A DNA stretch of 64,000 bases from Bolinopsis microptera (Eukaryota; Ctenophora; Tentaculata; Lobata; Bolinopsidae): assembly GCF_026151205.1 (NCBI RefSeq), contig NC_087076.1, positions 18,213,419 through 18,277,418 on the forward strand, read 5' to 3'. The position numbers were made by a program, and so were the translations under genes. The notes below the pieces were generated by a model. The model searched no databases and had not been told where the DNA came from. It saw only the letters and a program-made list of their open reading frames with translations. Shown piece after piece: positions 1-10,900 of this stretch (position 1 is the first letter of the stretch; each line of letters starts with the position of its first letter).

Positions 1-301
1 GTAACAGTGTTGCCAGTCAGATTAGTGTCAGATTAATTCAGTGCAAAAGCAGTAAATGTAGGCACGGTTAAGTCATAAGTGTGGAGATAAAATGATATTT
101 TTTGGTTTCTTTCATCATGCAAGGGAAGGAAGGTTAGGTACCGGAGGGGCACAGGTTAGGAGGGGCTGAGGGGATATTTTGAGGAATATATGTCAGTCCG
201 TTAAGGGATTGGATCGAGAGAATGTAATGAATATGATTATTTCAGGATGTATCGAGGGGGTACGTGAGCAATTCATGGTTAACTGTGTATTATTTTAAGA
301 T
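1..301. other. Intergenic, nothing recognised
   Basis: No open frame, repeat or RNA gene was recognised in this AT-rich stretch. It runs up to the TTAA that bounds the fold-back element. Confidence 0.4.
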
Positions 302-927
302 TTAAGGGGGGGGGGGGGGGGGGGTTCACCCTGATTTTGTTGTGAAACTTGGTTTCGAGATACTGAATTTAGCATTGTAATAGAACTCAATTATAGGGTT
401 TCAATATTTTTACATGAAATTTTCAGAATCAACGTAGAATCGCATTTCGGCCGCCAAATTCTGAAAAATGCCTGGCAAATTTTGGAATTCGGCCGCCAAT
501 TTTTTAAAAAGGCCTAACTCAAAATTCCAATACAAAACTTAAGGTCGAAATGCAATTCTACGTTGATTCTGAAAATTTCATGTAAAAATATTGAAACCCT
601 ATTGAGTTCTATTGTTTTGAGCGAGGTCAGTTTTGCAAATATCGCGAACTGAGATATGGGCAATTTTGTTCATTTTTTGCGATTATTTTAACACAGAATC
701 CACAGTTAGGTAGATACTAAGCTGATGGTCATAAATAATGTGTAGTATAGGCTTACCTTCCATATAAAGTTGGTTTTATTCAACAATATTGATATTTGAC
801 CAATTTATGGGCCAAAATTGATCAAATTTGGTGCGTATGCCCAAATATGGTCATATGGTTTTTTGCTCATAACTCAGTCATTTTTTGTCCAATCTTGGTG
901 ATTCCCCCCCCCCCCCCCCCCCCTTAA
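302..927. mobile_element. TTAA-bounded fold-back (MITE-like) element
   Basis: The element is bounded by TTAA at 302-305 and 924-927. Directly inside are homopolymers of opposite sense: 19 G at 306-324 and 20 C at 904-923. The next bases are weakly inverted as well (TTCACC on the left, ATCACC read from the right). Inside lies a clear inverted repeat with arms of about 70 bp (378-449 and 544-614), differing mainly by a short insertion in the left arm, around a spacer of about 95 bp that contains two copies of CGGCCGCCAA. There is no coding capacity. TTAA target duplication is the habit of piggyBac-type transposons, so a non-autonomous relative is the simplest reading; the homopolymer ends are unusual for that group. 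Confidence 0.6.
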
Positions 928-2200
928 GACGGCAGACTTGACATACTTTCAGCCACCAGAGCATCAGTGGGATTGGCTGCCTGCTGAATCGTTCTGTTGT
1001 GTGTCAGACTTGTTTTCTTTTCGTAGCGCTACGTATTTTTATAATTATATTATGGGAGATAGCAAGAGGGGGAGTTTGGAGTGGGCTGGCGAAATTAGGA
1101 CCAACACTTCAAGGAATGGGGGAGAGATGAAATTTATATGAATGAGACCCGGATGATGCTAGCATTGGAAAGGGAGAGGGAGGTTATTCGGGGAGATGTG
1201 ATGTCACTAGTGAATTATATAAGACGGTGTATTAGTTTGAAAACTTGGAAAGTTCTCACTGCGTTTTAAATTTTGAGAGGTGCCGGGGTATAGGTATGGT
1301 ATTTTTATAATGAAAGAAACTAACAGAGGCTGCTCGTGGGAGCTGGCTGGCAGTTACTGGGCCGCGCTCAGCCTGTCATTCCGCCTAATGATTATGAACA
1401 TGATAGCCTGAGGAGTGAGGTCCCCATGGTAAGCTGGCAGTTTTGTTGGGTGTCCGACCGACTGGGGGAGGGGGCTTGGGGGCCGCCCCAAGTTTACAAT
1501 TAACTATGTGTTAAAACTGCGCGTCTAAGTTGTCCAAACGAGGATTGGACACCCTACAACACAAAATTTCACAAAGAATAAGATCATGCGTGCGCTTACA
1601 TTCGAACGTTTGATCGAATGAATAGAGAGCTTTATATTGCGGTTAGATATTTCCGAATACCATTACTAATCACTATTTCTATTTTCAAGCACCAGCCACC
1701 AAATAATAATTTTAAGGCGTCCACGGACGCCTGGACGCCCTCAATAGCCGCCTCTGGAAACTAGGACTACTTTTCTGTGAAGAGTGTGATGAATATTTGA
1801 ATATGATGATCCGAAAGCGGTTTTGGAAATAAAGTCAAGGAGTGCCTATGTGAGACACTGGTTTATTAATTATGAGTAAAAGCCGAGAAATACAGGGCTG
1901 AGAAATGTAACGGACAGGTGAGTATTGTATTGAGTGAGTGAAGTGCAAGATAGAAAGTTATGGTTGTTATATCGGTGTCCACCTGAAACATTTATATTAG
2001 TCGAAGTATATCATGTTACGTCTGAGCCGTGTGTTTACTATAACAAGAACACCTCGGGCTGAGCCATGATTTAAGTTCCATATAGAGTGGCTATCGTTAA
2101 ATGTTCAGTTATAGTTTGCGAGTTTTATAAAGTATTCAGTTTCTTCTATTAAACGAGGTAGCGGTTGTTTGCTCGTTTGCTTGTTTTGCTTGTTTTGCTT
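928..2200. other. Intergenic, no gene seen
   Basis: Only short chance ORFs occur here. There are G-rich patches around 1460-1490 and a small tract of TTGTTTTGC units near 2170-2205, just before the minisatellite field. Confidence 0.4.
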
Positions 2201-2220
2201 GTTTTACATATGGATCCACT

Positions 2221-2690
2221 CGGAGACATGGCGGTGGCAATACTAGTGGTAACTAGTGGAAATACTAGTGAAATGTGGTGAGAGGTTATAAATAGTGTAA
2301 ATACTATTGGAGCATGGGAACTGGTGATAAATAGTGGAAATACTATTGGAGCAGGGCGAGAGGTGATAAATAGTGGAAATACTATTGGAGCATGGTGAGA
2401 GGTGATAAATAGTGGAAATACTATTGGAGCATGGCGATAGGTGATAATAGTGGAATGACTATTGGAACATGGTCATATGGTGAGAGAGGATAAATAGTGG
2501 AATTACTATTGGAACATGGTGAGGGATGATAAATAGTGGAATTACTATTGGAACATGGTGAGGGATGATAAATAGTGGAATTACTATTGGAACATGGTGA
2601 GAGGTGATAAATAGTGCAAATACTATTGGACCATGGTGAGAGGTAAGAAATAGTGGAAATACTATTGGAGCATGGTGATTGGTGACGGGT
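2221..2690. repeat. 39-bp minisatellite
   Basis: A unit of 39 bp (core GATAAATAGTGGAAATACTA) repeats about ten times, with substitutions and small indels, for example near 2440-2480. The sequence reads as open on the minus strand because 39 is a multiple of three. The translation is low complexity and changes frame at the indels, so no protein is claimed. Confidence 0.8.
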
Positions 2691-2699
2691 GAGAGGTGG

Positions 2700-3420
2700 T
2701 ATTAGAAAGAGACACATCGATGCACTAGGAGATATTGCGGTGGCGATACTAGCGGTAATTATGGAAGTGCTGTTGGAACGTGATGAGTGCTGATATTGGA
2801 AGGATACACATAAATCCATTTGGAGATATTGCGGTGGCAATTCTAGTGGTATATAGTGGAAATAATATTGGAACATGGTGAGTGGTAACAGAGCATTGAA
2901 CATTATTCCAGGGTAAATCTCGAAGGAGAAACATTTGAAGGAGATACGAGGAGACATTAGAAGGAGACCCGTGGAAGAAGACACACATGTACTTTGGAAG
3001 GAGATATGGGTAGACATTGGAAGACATTGAAAGGAGACATTGGAAGAAGACACGCAGACATATTGGAAGGAGACATATGGAAACGCATGGAGGTATTAGG
3101 AGATATTGCGGTAACAATACTAGTGGTAACTAGTGGAAATATTAGTGAAACGTGGTGAGTGGTAACAGAGCATTGAACATCATTCCATGGTAAATCTCGA
3201 AGGGGAAACATTTGAAGGAGTTACGGGGAGACATTAGAAGGAGACCCGTGGAAGAAGACACGCAGAAACTTTGGAAGGATATATGAGGGGACATAAGAAG
3301 ACAGTGAAAGGAGACATTGGAAGGAGACAAATGGAGACATTGGAAGGAGACACGCAGACACATTGGAGGGAGTGAGACACGAGGAAACACCAAAAGAAGA
3401 CATATGGAGACATAGGAAGG
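2700..3420. repeat. Degenerate compound repeat with ~270-285-bp period
   Basis: A longer unit (GGAGATATTGCGGTGGC..., then GAGCATTGAACAT..., then GGAGACCCGTGGAAGAAGAC) occurs at about 2826-3060 and again at about 3090-3330. Partial copies lie at 2221 and 2730. Within each unit are short GGAGACAT-type repeats that grade into the 51-bp array. This looks like successive rounds of duplication at one minisatellite locus. Confidence 0.65.
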
Positions 3421-5175
3421 ATAAACATGGAGACATTAGAAGAAGACACGTGGAGACATTGGAATGAGACACTGGCAGACATGGGATGGATACACGTGAA
3501 GAAAATGGAAGGAGACACGTGGAGACATTGGGAGGAGACACGCAGAGACGTAGGAAGGAGACACGTGGATACATTGGAAGAAAAGACGTGGAGACATTGG
3601 GAGGAGACACGCAGAGACGTAGGAAGGAGACACGTGGAGACATTAGAAGAAAAGACGTGGAGACAGATTGGAGGACACATGGATTGGAGGTCGCATGGAA
3701 GCAAAGATCGGAGACAGATTGGAGGACACATAGATTGGAGGTCGCATGGAAGCAGGGATCGGAGACAGATTGGAGGACACATGGATTGGAGGTCACATAG
3801 AAGCATGGATCGGAGACAGATTGGAGGACACATAGATTGGAGGTCGCATGGAAGCAAAGATCGGAGACAGATTGGAGGACACATGGATTGGAGGTCGCAT
3901 AGAAGCATGGATCGGGGACAGATTGGAGGACACATAGATTGGAGGTCGCATGGAAGCAAAGATCGGAGACAGATTGGAGGACACATGGATTGGAGGTCAC
4001 ATAGAAGCATGGATCGGGGACAGATTGGAGGACACATAGATTGGAGGTCGCATGGAAGCATGGATCGGAGACAGATTGGAGGACACATGGATTGGAGGTC
4101 GCATGGAAGCATGGATCGGAGACAGATTGGAGGACACATGGATGGGAGGTCGCATGGAAGCAGGGATTGGAGACAGATTGGAGGACACATGGATTGGAGG
4201 TCACATAGAAGCATGGATCGGAGACAGATTGGAGGACATAGATTGGAGGTCGCATGGAAGCAAAGATCGGAGACAGATTGGAGGACACATGGATTGGAGG
4301 TCACATAGAAGCATGGATCGGGGACAGATTGGAGGACACATGGATTGGAGGTCACATAGAAGCATGGATCGGGGACAGATTGGAGGACACATAGATTGGA
4401 GGTCGCATGGAAGCAAAGATCGGAGACAGATTGGAGGACACATGGATTGGAGGTCGCATGGAAGCATGGATCGGGGACAGATTGGAGGACACATAGATTG
4501 GAGGTCGCATGGAAGCAGGGATTGGAGACAGATTGGAGGACACATGGATTGGAGGTCGCATGGAAGCATGGATCGGAGACAGATTGGAGGACACATAGAT
4601 TGGAGGTCGCATGGAAGCAAAGATCGGAGACAGATTGGAGGACACATGGATTGGAGGTCACATAGAAGCATGGATCGGGGACAGATTGGAGGACACATAG
4701 ATTGGAGGTCGCATGGAAGCATGGATCGGAGACAGATTGGAGGACACATGGATTGGAGGTCGCATGGAAGCAGGGATCGGAGACAGATTGGAGGACACAT
4801 GGATGGGAGGTCGCATGGAAGCAGGGATTGGAGACAGATTGGAGGACACATGGATTGGAGGTCGCATGGAAGCATGGATCGGAGACAGATTGGAGGACAC
4901 ATAGATTGGAGGTCGCATGGAAGCAAAGATCGGAGACAGATTGGAGGACACATGGATTGGAGGTCACATAGAAGCATGGATCGGGGACAGATTGGAGGAC
5001 ACATAGATTGGAGGTCGCATGGAAGCATGGATCGGAGACAGATTGGAGGACACATGGATTGGAGGTCGCATGGAAGCAGGGATCGGAGACAGATTGGAGG
5101 ACACATGGATTGGAGGTCCATGGAACTGGAAGCATGGATCGGAGACAGATTGGAGGACACATGGATGGAGGTATA
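3421..5175. repeat. 51-bp minisatellite, ~30 copies with 306-bp higher-order unit
   Basis: After a lead-in of short GGAGACA units, copies of a 51-bp unit (core ACAGATTGGAGGACACAT) run from about 3663 to 5165, roughly 30 copies. Variable sites (CATGGAT/CATAGAT, GCAAAG/GCATGG/GCAGGG, GTCGCAT/GTCACAT, CGGAG/CGGGG) make each copy traceable. Copies 18-22 and 24-28 carry the same variant series, and the diagnostic spacing is 306 bp (six units), so a six-unit block was itself duplicated. One copy near 4224 has lost 2 bp and shifts every frame. Because 51 is 17 codons, long ORFs of 293-642 residues appear on both strands. I treat them as by-products of the repeat. Confidence 0.9.
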
Positions 5176-5425
5176 CAAGATATTATGGTGGAGGAAAAAC
5201 ATTACAATTAAGCCATGATAGACATTTATTCCTGGGATGGTGGAAAGGAGACAATCAAGCTAGATAAAGCGGAAAAGAGACAATAAAGCCTGATATAGTT
5301 ATACTGCTAGGGTGAAACTTCAAAACCTGATAGATGCAGATCTACAAGCTTGCAGATAGAGGAAGAAGACACATTGAGACATTATAGTGCGAGGATCAGG
5401 ACATTATTTATTGATAGGAATTATT

Positions 5426-5645
5426 ATTAAAAGCATGTTTGATAGATTCAAGATACAGTTGTTAAACGACACTATACAAATAGTCGACTAATCGTTTTAT
5501 GAGTAATAATATTTAAAAGTTGAACTTCTTTATTTCATTTAATTGGGTGATACGGTTGTCTTACTCATGACGATATTTTTGAATTATACCGATACCGTGA
5601 GATTTAGTAGAATATACTAAAGTTTTATAGTTTCAATGTGCATAA
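5426..5645. repeat. Left copy of a direct repeat flanking the nine-finger gene
   Basis: This stretch begins ATTAAAAGCATGTTTGA and recurs in the same orientation, with moderate divergence, at about 7091-7305, just beyond the zinc-finger gene. It looks like a remnant of a tandem duplication that included the gene or its flanks. Confidence 0.75.
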
Positions 5646-5773
5646 TACATTATTTCATCAAGTGTCGTTCAGGCACCATAACAGTAATTCACATTCCTTT
5701 CGAGCTGCAAAAATATTTGTTATTGTGCTTGCTAAAAACGTAACCAACATTCATTTGAAACTTTCAATCAGGA

Positions 5774-7030
5774 ATGTCAGTTCAAAAAACGGAAAAGTTT
5801 GATGAGGTTGATATCAAAGAGGAGATGACAGACGACCAGCATGAGCAAGTTAGCACTAATTCAACCTGGTTATCATCAGTATGCACTTGTAAATGTAAGA
5901 AGGATGTCGAAAATAACAATCTGAAGGCTGAACTTGAAGGTGTACCGGCTGATCAGGATGAATTTAATTCAGAACACCTTAAAAACCAAGTTGCAAACGG
6001 TGCCGTTGTGAAAATGGAAGATGTCAATATTTTCTGTGGTGCCCTGACTAATGCTGAACCTTCGGACTGCAAAAAATTTCAGTGTGATATTTGCAATCTT
6101 CCGCTCACACCATCTAAGACAAGGCCTGCTACAGGAAAATCCTCTTCTGTTCCTGTACATACCGAGCCTGATCGTGGCAATATGTGTGACACTATTGGAG
6201 AAGCCACTTCGTCCGCTAAAAAGTCTGCCAAGCTTGCTAACAAACGGCAGAAATGTGAAATGTGTGACTACAGGACTAAAAGTACTGCAATGTTGAAAAG
6301 ACACAAACGGACACACACTGGAGAGAAATCTTATTCATGCAGTTTGTGTGATTTTAAATCAAGTACATCAAACCATCTTGCTAGACACAAACGGACACAC
6401 ACCGGAGAGAAACCATATTCATGCAGTTTGTGTGATTACAAATCGAATCAATCGAGCAGTCTTGCTACTCACAAACGGACACATACTGGAGAGAAACCTT
6501 ATTCATGCAGTTTGTGTAATTATAAATCGAATAGATCGAACCATCTTACTACTCACAAACGGACACACACCGGAGAGAAACCTTATTCATGCAGTTTGTG
6601 TGATTACAAATCAAATACATCGAGCAGTCTTGCTACTCACAAACGGACACATACTGGAGAGAAACCTTATTTTTGCAGTTTGTGTGATTATAAATCAAGT
6701 ACATCGAGCCATCTTGCTAGACACACACGGACACACACGGGAGAGAGACCTTATTCTTGCAGTTTGTGTGATTACAAATCGAATAGATCGAGCAATCTTG
6801 CAACTCACAAACTGTCACACACCGGAGAGAGACCTCACCACTGTACTGTCTGCGACTTTAAAGCGAGGTCAGCTGGAAATTTGAAAAAGCATATGTTGAC
6901 ACATAATAGGCAGTATGGCTGTGAATATTGTGACTGTAATCCTAGTTCAAAGGACGCTTTGTTAAAACATATAAGATCGAGGCATATACTACCTCACCTA
7001 AACAAAGGTCGTAATCACAAAGAAAGTTAA
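5774..7030 (+). CDS. C2H2 zinc-finger protein, nine fingers, 418 aa
   Basis: A likely nuclear DNA-binding protein. The C-terminal two thirds (about residues 160-405) hold nine C2H2 fingers. Fingers 2-7 are nearly identical (CSLCDYKSN...LATHKRTH) and joined by canonical [16 protein letters not shown] linkers, the pattern of a sequence-specific DNA binder. The last finger, [10 protein letters not shown]...HIRSRH, is atypical. The N-terminal 150 residues are acidic with no known domain; IKEE near residue 15 and VKME near residue 80 fit the SUMO-acceptor consensus. No KRAB, BTB or SCAN domain is seen. The ATG sits 3 bp after a good 3' splice site (TTTCAATCAG), so a 5' UTR exon probably lies upstream. 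The coding part is one exon. The uniform fingers suggest recent within-gene duplication or homogenisation. The DNA target is not predictable here. Confidence 0.88.
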   Translation: MSVQKTEKFDEVDIKEEMTDDQHEQVSTNSTWLSSVCTCKCKKDVENNNLKAELEGVPADQDEFNSEHLKNQVANGAVVKMEDVNIFCGALTNAEPSDCKKFQCDICNLPLTPSKTRPATGKSSSVPVHTEPDRGNMCDTIGEATSSAKKSAKLANKRQKCEMCDYRTKSTAMLKRHKRTHTGEKSYSCSLCDFKSSTSNHLARHKRTHTGEKPYSCSLCDYKSNQSSSLATHKRTHTGEKPYSCSLCNYKSNRSNHLTTHKRTHTGEKPYSCSLCDYKSNTSSSLATHKRTHTGEKPYFCSLCDYKSSTSSHLARHTRTHTGERPYSCSLCDYKSNRSSNLATHKLSHTGERPHHCTVCDFKARSAGNLKKHMLTHNRQYGCEYCDCNPSSKDALLKHIRSRHILPHLNKGRNHKES

Positions 7031-7090
7031 ATCCAAGGAAATGTCTGGAATGGGCCATAGAATTCGTTGGCTAATATTATATTGAATGGC

Positions 7091-7305
7091 ATTAAAAGCA
7101 TGTTTGACAGATTTAAGATAGAGTTGTTGAACGAAAACTATACGAATATTCGACTATTGGTTATATGAATAATAATAAGTCGATTTTATTTATTTCATTT
7201 AATCGGGTGGTATGGTTGCCCTACTTATCACTCGATATTTTGAAATTAAACCAATATCGGGAGATTTAAAAGAATATGATAGTTTTTTAATTTCAAAATG
7301 TACAT
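7091..7305. repeat. Right copy of the direct repeat flanking the nine-finger gene
   Basis: A diverged second copy of 5426-5645, starting ATTAAAAGCATGTTTGAC. The shared order of motifs (TTATTTCATTTAAT, then GGTTG, then the GAGATTTA region) runs through the whole block. Confidence 0.75.
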
Positions 7306-7975
7306 TAAGACTTAATGACAAAAATTTGGTCGGCTAGAATATGAGCGCTTACGACTACGTTCATAGTTTTTGTTGCTAAAATTATTTACCAATCAACGGT
7401 TTCGGCATGTGATTTCAGCTGAGAATGTTGGACTGTTAATTCTTCTGAAACGCAAGGAAATATTGTGTCACCATTTCCACAAAGTAGTGCATTCAACAGT
7501 TTAAAAATCATCAAGTTTTGTTTGAGGTTAATTTTGATAGTTGGATGTTATTTTTACGAATCTTTTCTCCTTTTAATTTAGTCGATAGAAAATTTGTTGA
7601 GACGGCAAATAAGACACAGCACTTCAGAAATATCTTAGCTTAAAATAGAGAACAACAGATAGACTGATAACATCATCAATCACACTCAATTCAAAGTCAC
7701 AACATTTCACTTAAAATACAGAAATCTTTTAAAACAATAAATTATTTTCAAATCAAACAAAATGTTTTCTCTCTCTATTTTCACTGCAAGTTAAAACTAT
7801 ATCGCAAGAAAATTTCATAAATTCGCCTGTAAAATAGCACACAATTCTAAGATTCAACAACTGTAGAGATCAGCAGTGAATACGATACCTATACAATTCA
7901 CAGTCCTATACAAGTAAAACAGCATCAAAACGGTCACATTTCAAGCGTCAGCTCTTTCTAATCAGTCTATTTTCA
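7306..7975. other. Intergenic / probable 3' UTR of the six-finger gene
   Basis: AT-rich, with no convincing ORF. The stretch next to 7976 lies downstream of the minus-strand stop codon and probably holds its 3' UTR. I could not fix a poly(A) site. Confidence 0.4.
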
Positions 7976-10900
7976 TCAAACCACTTGGACACTGAAATTG
8001 CTGAGAGCTCTAAATCCAGAGGAGTTGCTGTCGGTCAGAGCAGCGATCAGAGCGTTTTGTGACGTCATCGAGAGAGGCTGTGACGTCATTAGTGGCTGTG
8101 AAGTAGCCTGGAGGGCTTTGTTGTTTTCACAGACTGGACTAGTGATCTTGTCAGCATGGCGTATTCCTGAAACGAGAGGAGTTTAGTTTCAGCCGGATTG
8201 ATCTCATCAATGACCGATTAAACTTTATTTAAGACCTCCATTTGATCCATGAAATCATATTCTTTAATCGATCTGTATTATTTTAAAAATTAAATATAGG
8301 TTCTTACCCTTCATATGGGCTTTCAGATAGCTGAGTCTAGTGAAGCTCTTGTTGCAGCATGTGCATGAGAAAGGTTTTAGTCCAGTATGTGTCAAGAGGT
8401 GAGTTTTGAGATTACTGCTCCTACTGAACGCCTTGCTGCAGTGGATACACTTGTACGGTTTCACTCCTGAACAGAATCACATTAGTTATTGATTTTTAAG
8501 AGTAAATCCTCAAAATGAAGAAGAAAAAACATCGTTCTTGAAATGATTGTGACCAGCTTCATTTCGACAACATTCATACTTTTCGAGCTGAAAATAAAGC
8601 AGAATGTTTGGTACATTTAAAAAACTATTTATATATTTATAATGTATAAGTAAAGCTGCTTACCAGTGTGAGTAGTGATGTGTCGTTGTAGGTTCCCTGC
8701 GTCAGCGAAAGCTTTGTCGCATCGTGGACATTTATACGGTTTCTCTCCGGTATGGAGTCGGGTGTGTGTCTTCAGGTTACCTTGGTTTGCAAATGCTTTG
8801 TCACACACCTGAAAAGGAAAACAGTCAATCTAGGAATTCACCGTGTATGATATTTATCCTATTGTCGATCTTAACCCTCGTTTATCTAAGTCCATTACTC
8901 ATATACTGTTGGACGATGATGCAAGATCCATAATTTATAGGTTTCCCAGGATCAGATTAGACCTTGCAACCAATAGTTAGAAGACTGAAGAGGTTTGTCC
9001 GAATTATCGCTAAGATGACGTAACATGCTGTTCACTGTTCAGCTTGGTACTCAGAAAGTGACTGGAAGTTAGGGCAATTATTGAGCTGTCAATGTAGTCG
9101 ATTACTTGATCGAGATAAGAAGCTCGGCACTGAAGCAGTATTGGAGCCCTAAATCAGGATCACCGGGCTTCGCTTAGTTATTATCACTTTCAGATACATT
9201 AGTTTCAGCACTGATCAGACGGTAGTGATCCTGTCAAAAGAAACTCCCAAAGTGCACCCTGGGCACAGATTACCACCCAGTTTCAGACAGAAACATCTTA
9301 AATTCAGCGAGACTTGCTCTCAAACAGCTCAATTTTCAGGGCTGTTCCGGCATAGTTGGGATTCCTAGAGGAGGGGAGCATGGTAGCGACAGGACGGTGG
9401 AAGAAGAACAGAGAGTTAAATAGCCTGGTAACAGACTATAAGTAGATAAGTAGTTGTGATCTCTGGTAGCGACACACTTCAGAGTTGGATCGACAGACTG
9501 AATAACGAGCCAATTATTCTAAATTCCGGCTACAACCCCACATTCTACACGCCTGGGTTAAATACTTTTTGTATCATTATCAATAAGCTATGAAGTTTTG
9601 ATACATCTAAAAATTTGAATCTCACCATCATAATATTTTTCGAATATAATTTGTATGGTTTAAAGTAAATAGTTAATTTAAAAAATGGAAGGTGGAATGT
9701 ACCTGGCACTTGTAAGGTTTGACTCCGGTATGGATCCGGTAGTGGCGACGAAGATGGCCTCGTGTGGCGAAGGTTTTGCCGCACCCAGGACAAGGGTAGG
9801 GCCTTTCTCCAGAGTGGGTTCGGAGGTGGATCAGCAGGTGGGATGGAGATGGAAACAGCTGTGGAGAAGGTTGTGTCAGATCATATTTTAATGTATCTTT
9901 CAGGCGGTTAAGTCTGCTGTTAAGTATTACTATTTGTCACATTAATCTGCTTGCTATAACTCTCAACGCCAGATCTGATGAACTGATGAACTGATGAAAT
10001 TTAAATCAAAAAGAAAATTCCAGAGGAGATTTGTACCTTATCACAATATTTACAGACATGGTTGGCTTTGTTGCCTCCACTGATCGTCATATCTTTGTTG
10101 ACGACCTTCCCCAACGGATCAGAGTTCATCAATACTTGTCTCATGACTTGATCTGAAAAAGGAACAGATTAAATAATGTTGCAATTTTGAATAGAAGAGC
10201 TTCATTATTTAATTTTGGTCCTCAAACTTAATTGCGTCCACTTCTGTTCTTCTCTTTTCCCCAGTTACAAATCAATTTCTGATCCAACTTTCATGCCCAG
10301 TGATTGTGGTTTATTCTACGCAATATGATGGTCGTATTAAATCCAGAGAGATCTTATTGAACATCCTGATTCTGCCTTCAACAGAGTTCTAAGATCCTTA
10401 GAATTTGGGTAGGACATACATGGTTAAAAGATTTGTATCTCACACCGTAACTAAATAGATAAGATGAAGTAGCTCTGTGTCAGACTCAGGCTGCACCATA
10501 CCACCCTGTGTACAACCACTTATCCAATTCGTAACGTTTGTGGCGTGCACTATAGTACTGCAAATCGTGGCCGGGATCAGGAAGCTGAACTCTGTTCGAG
10601 TCCGTACCAAGGGCTCTGGAGGTCAGTTCCTCCTGAGCTGGGTTGTGAATAGAACTGCCTGACAAGAGAGTATCAAGTTGTACCATTCGTCTCTGGATGT
10701 TGAGCAAGATTATGCGTATAAGCAACTCCGTGCTAAGTCTGTAATATGGTCCAACTTTAGGGTGAACAAGGTGGTTCTACCCGGCCTTTAGAGCCGGCCA
10801 ATGATCCTAAATCTCGTTTTAGTCGCAGAACACCACACAAGGATTAAAATTACGAAATTAGGACCATGCAAGCAGGGTTGATTTGGGTTAGATAAGTCAT

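Noticed and set aside
3663-5165. Possible CRISPR array
   Set aside because: Units are contiguous and nearly identical with no unique spacers, and the genome is eukaryotic.
3221-5218. Long overlapping ORFs (293-642 codons) on both strands over the 51-bp array
   Set aside because: All result from a 17-codon repeat unit without stops. They occur in several frames at once, break at the 49-bp unit, and have no start/UTR or splice context. I call it a minisatellite, not a gene.
6348-6884. 178-codon plus-strand ORF inside the nine-finger gene
   Set aside because: It is the alternate frame of an 84-bp finger repeat and disappears outside the array.
9685-9891. Plus-strand ORF opposite exon 7 of the six-finger gene
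   Set aside because: The minus strand here encodes zinc-finger sequence with proper splice sites; the plus frame is its shadow.
10560-10610. Possible tRNA-like TTCGAGTCC sequence
   Set aside because: No matching acceptor stem, D-arm or anticodon stem could be folded around it.
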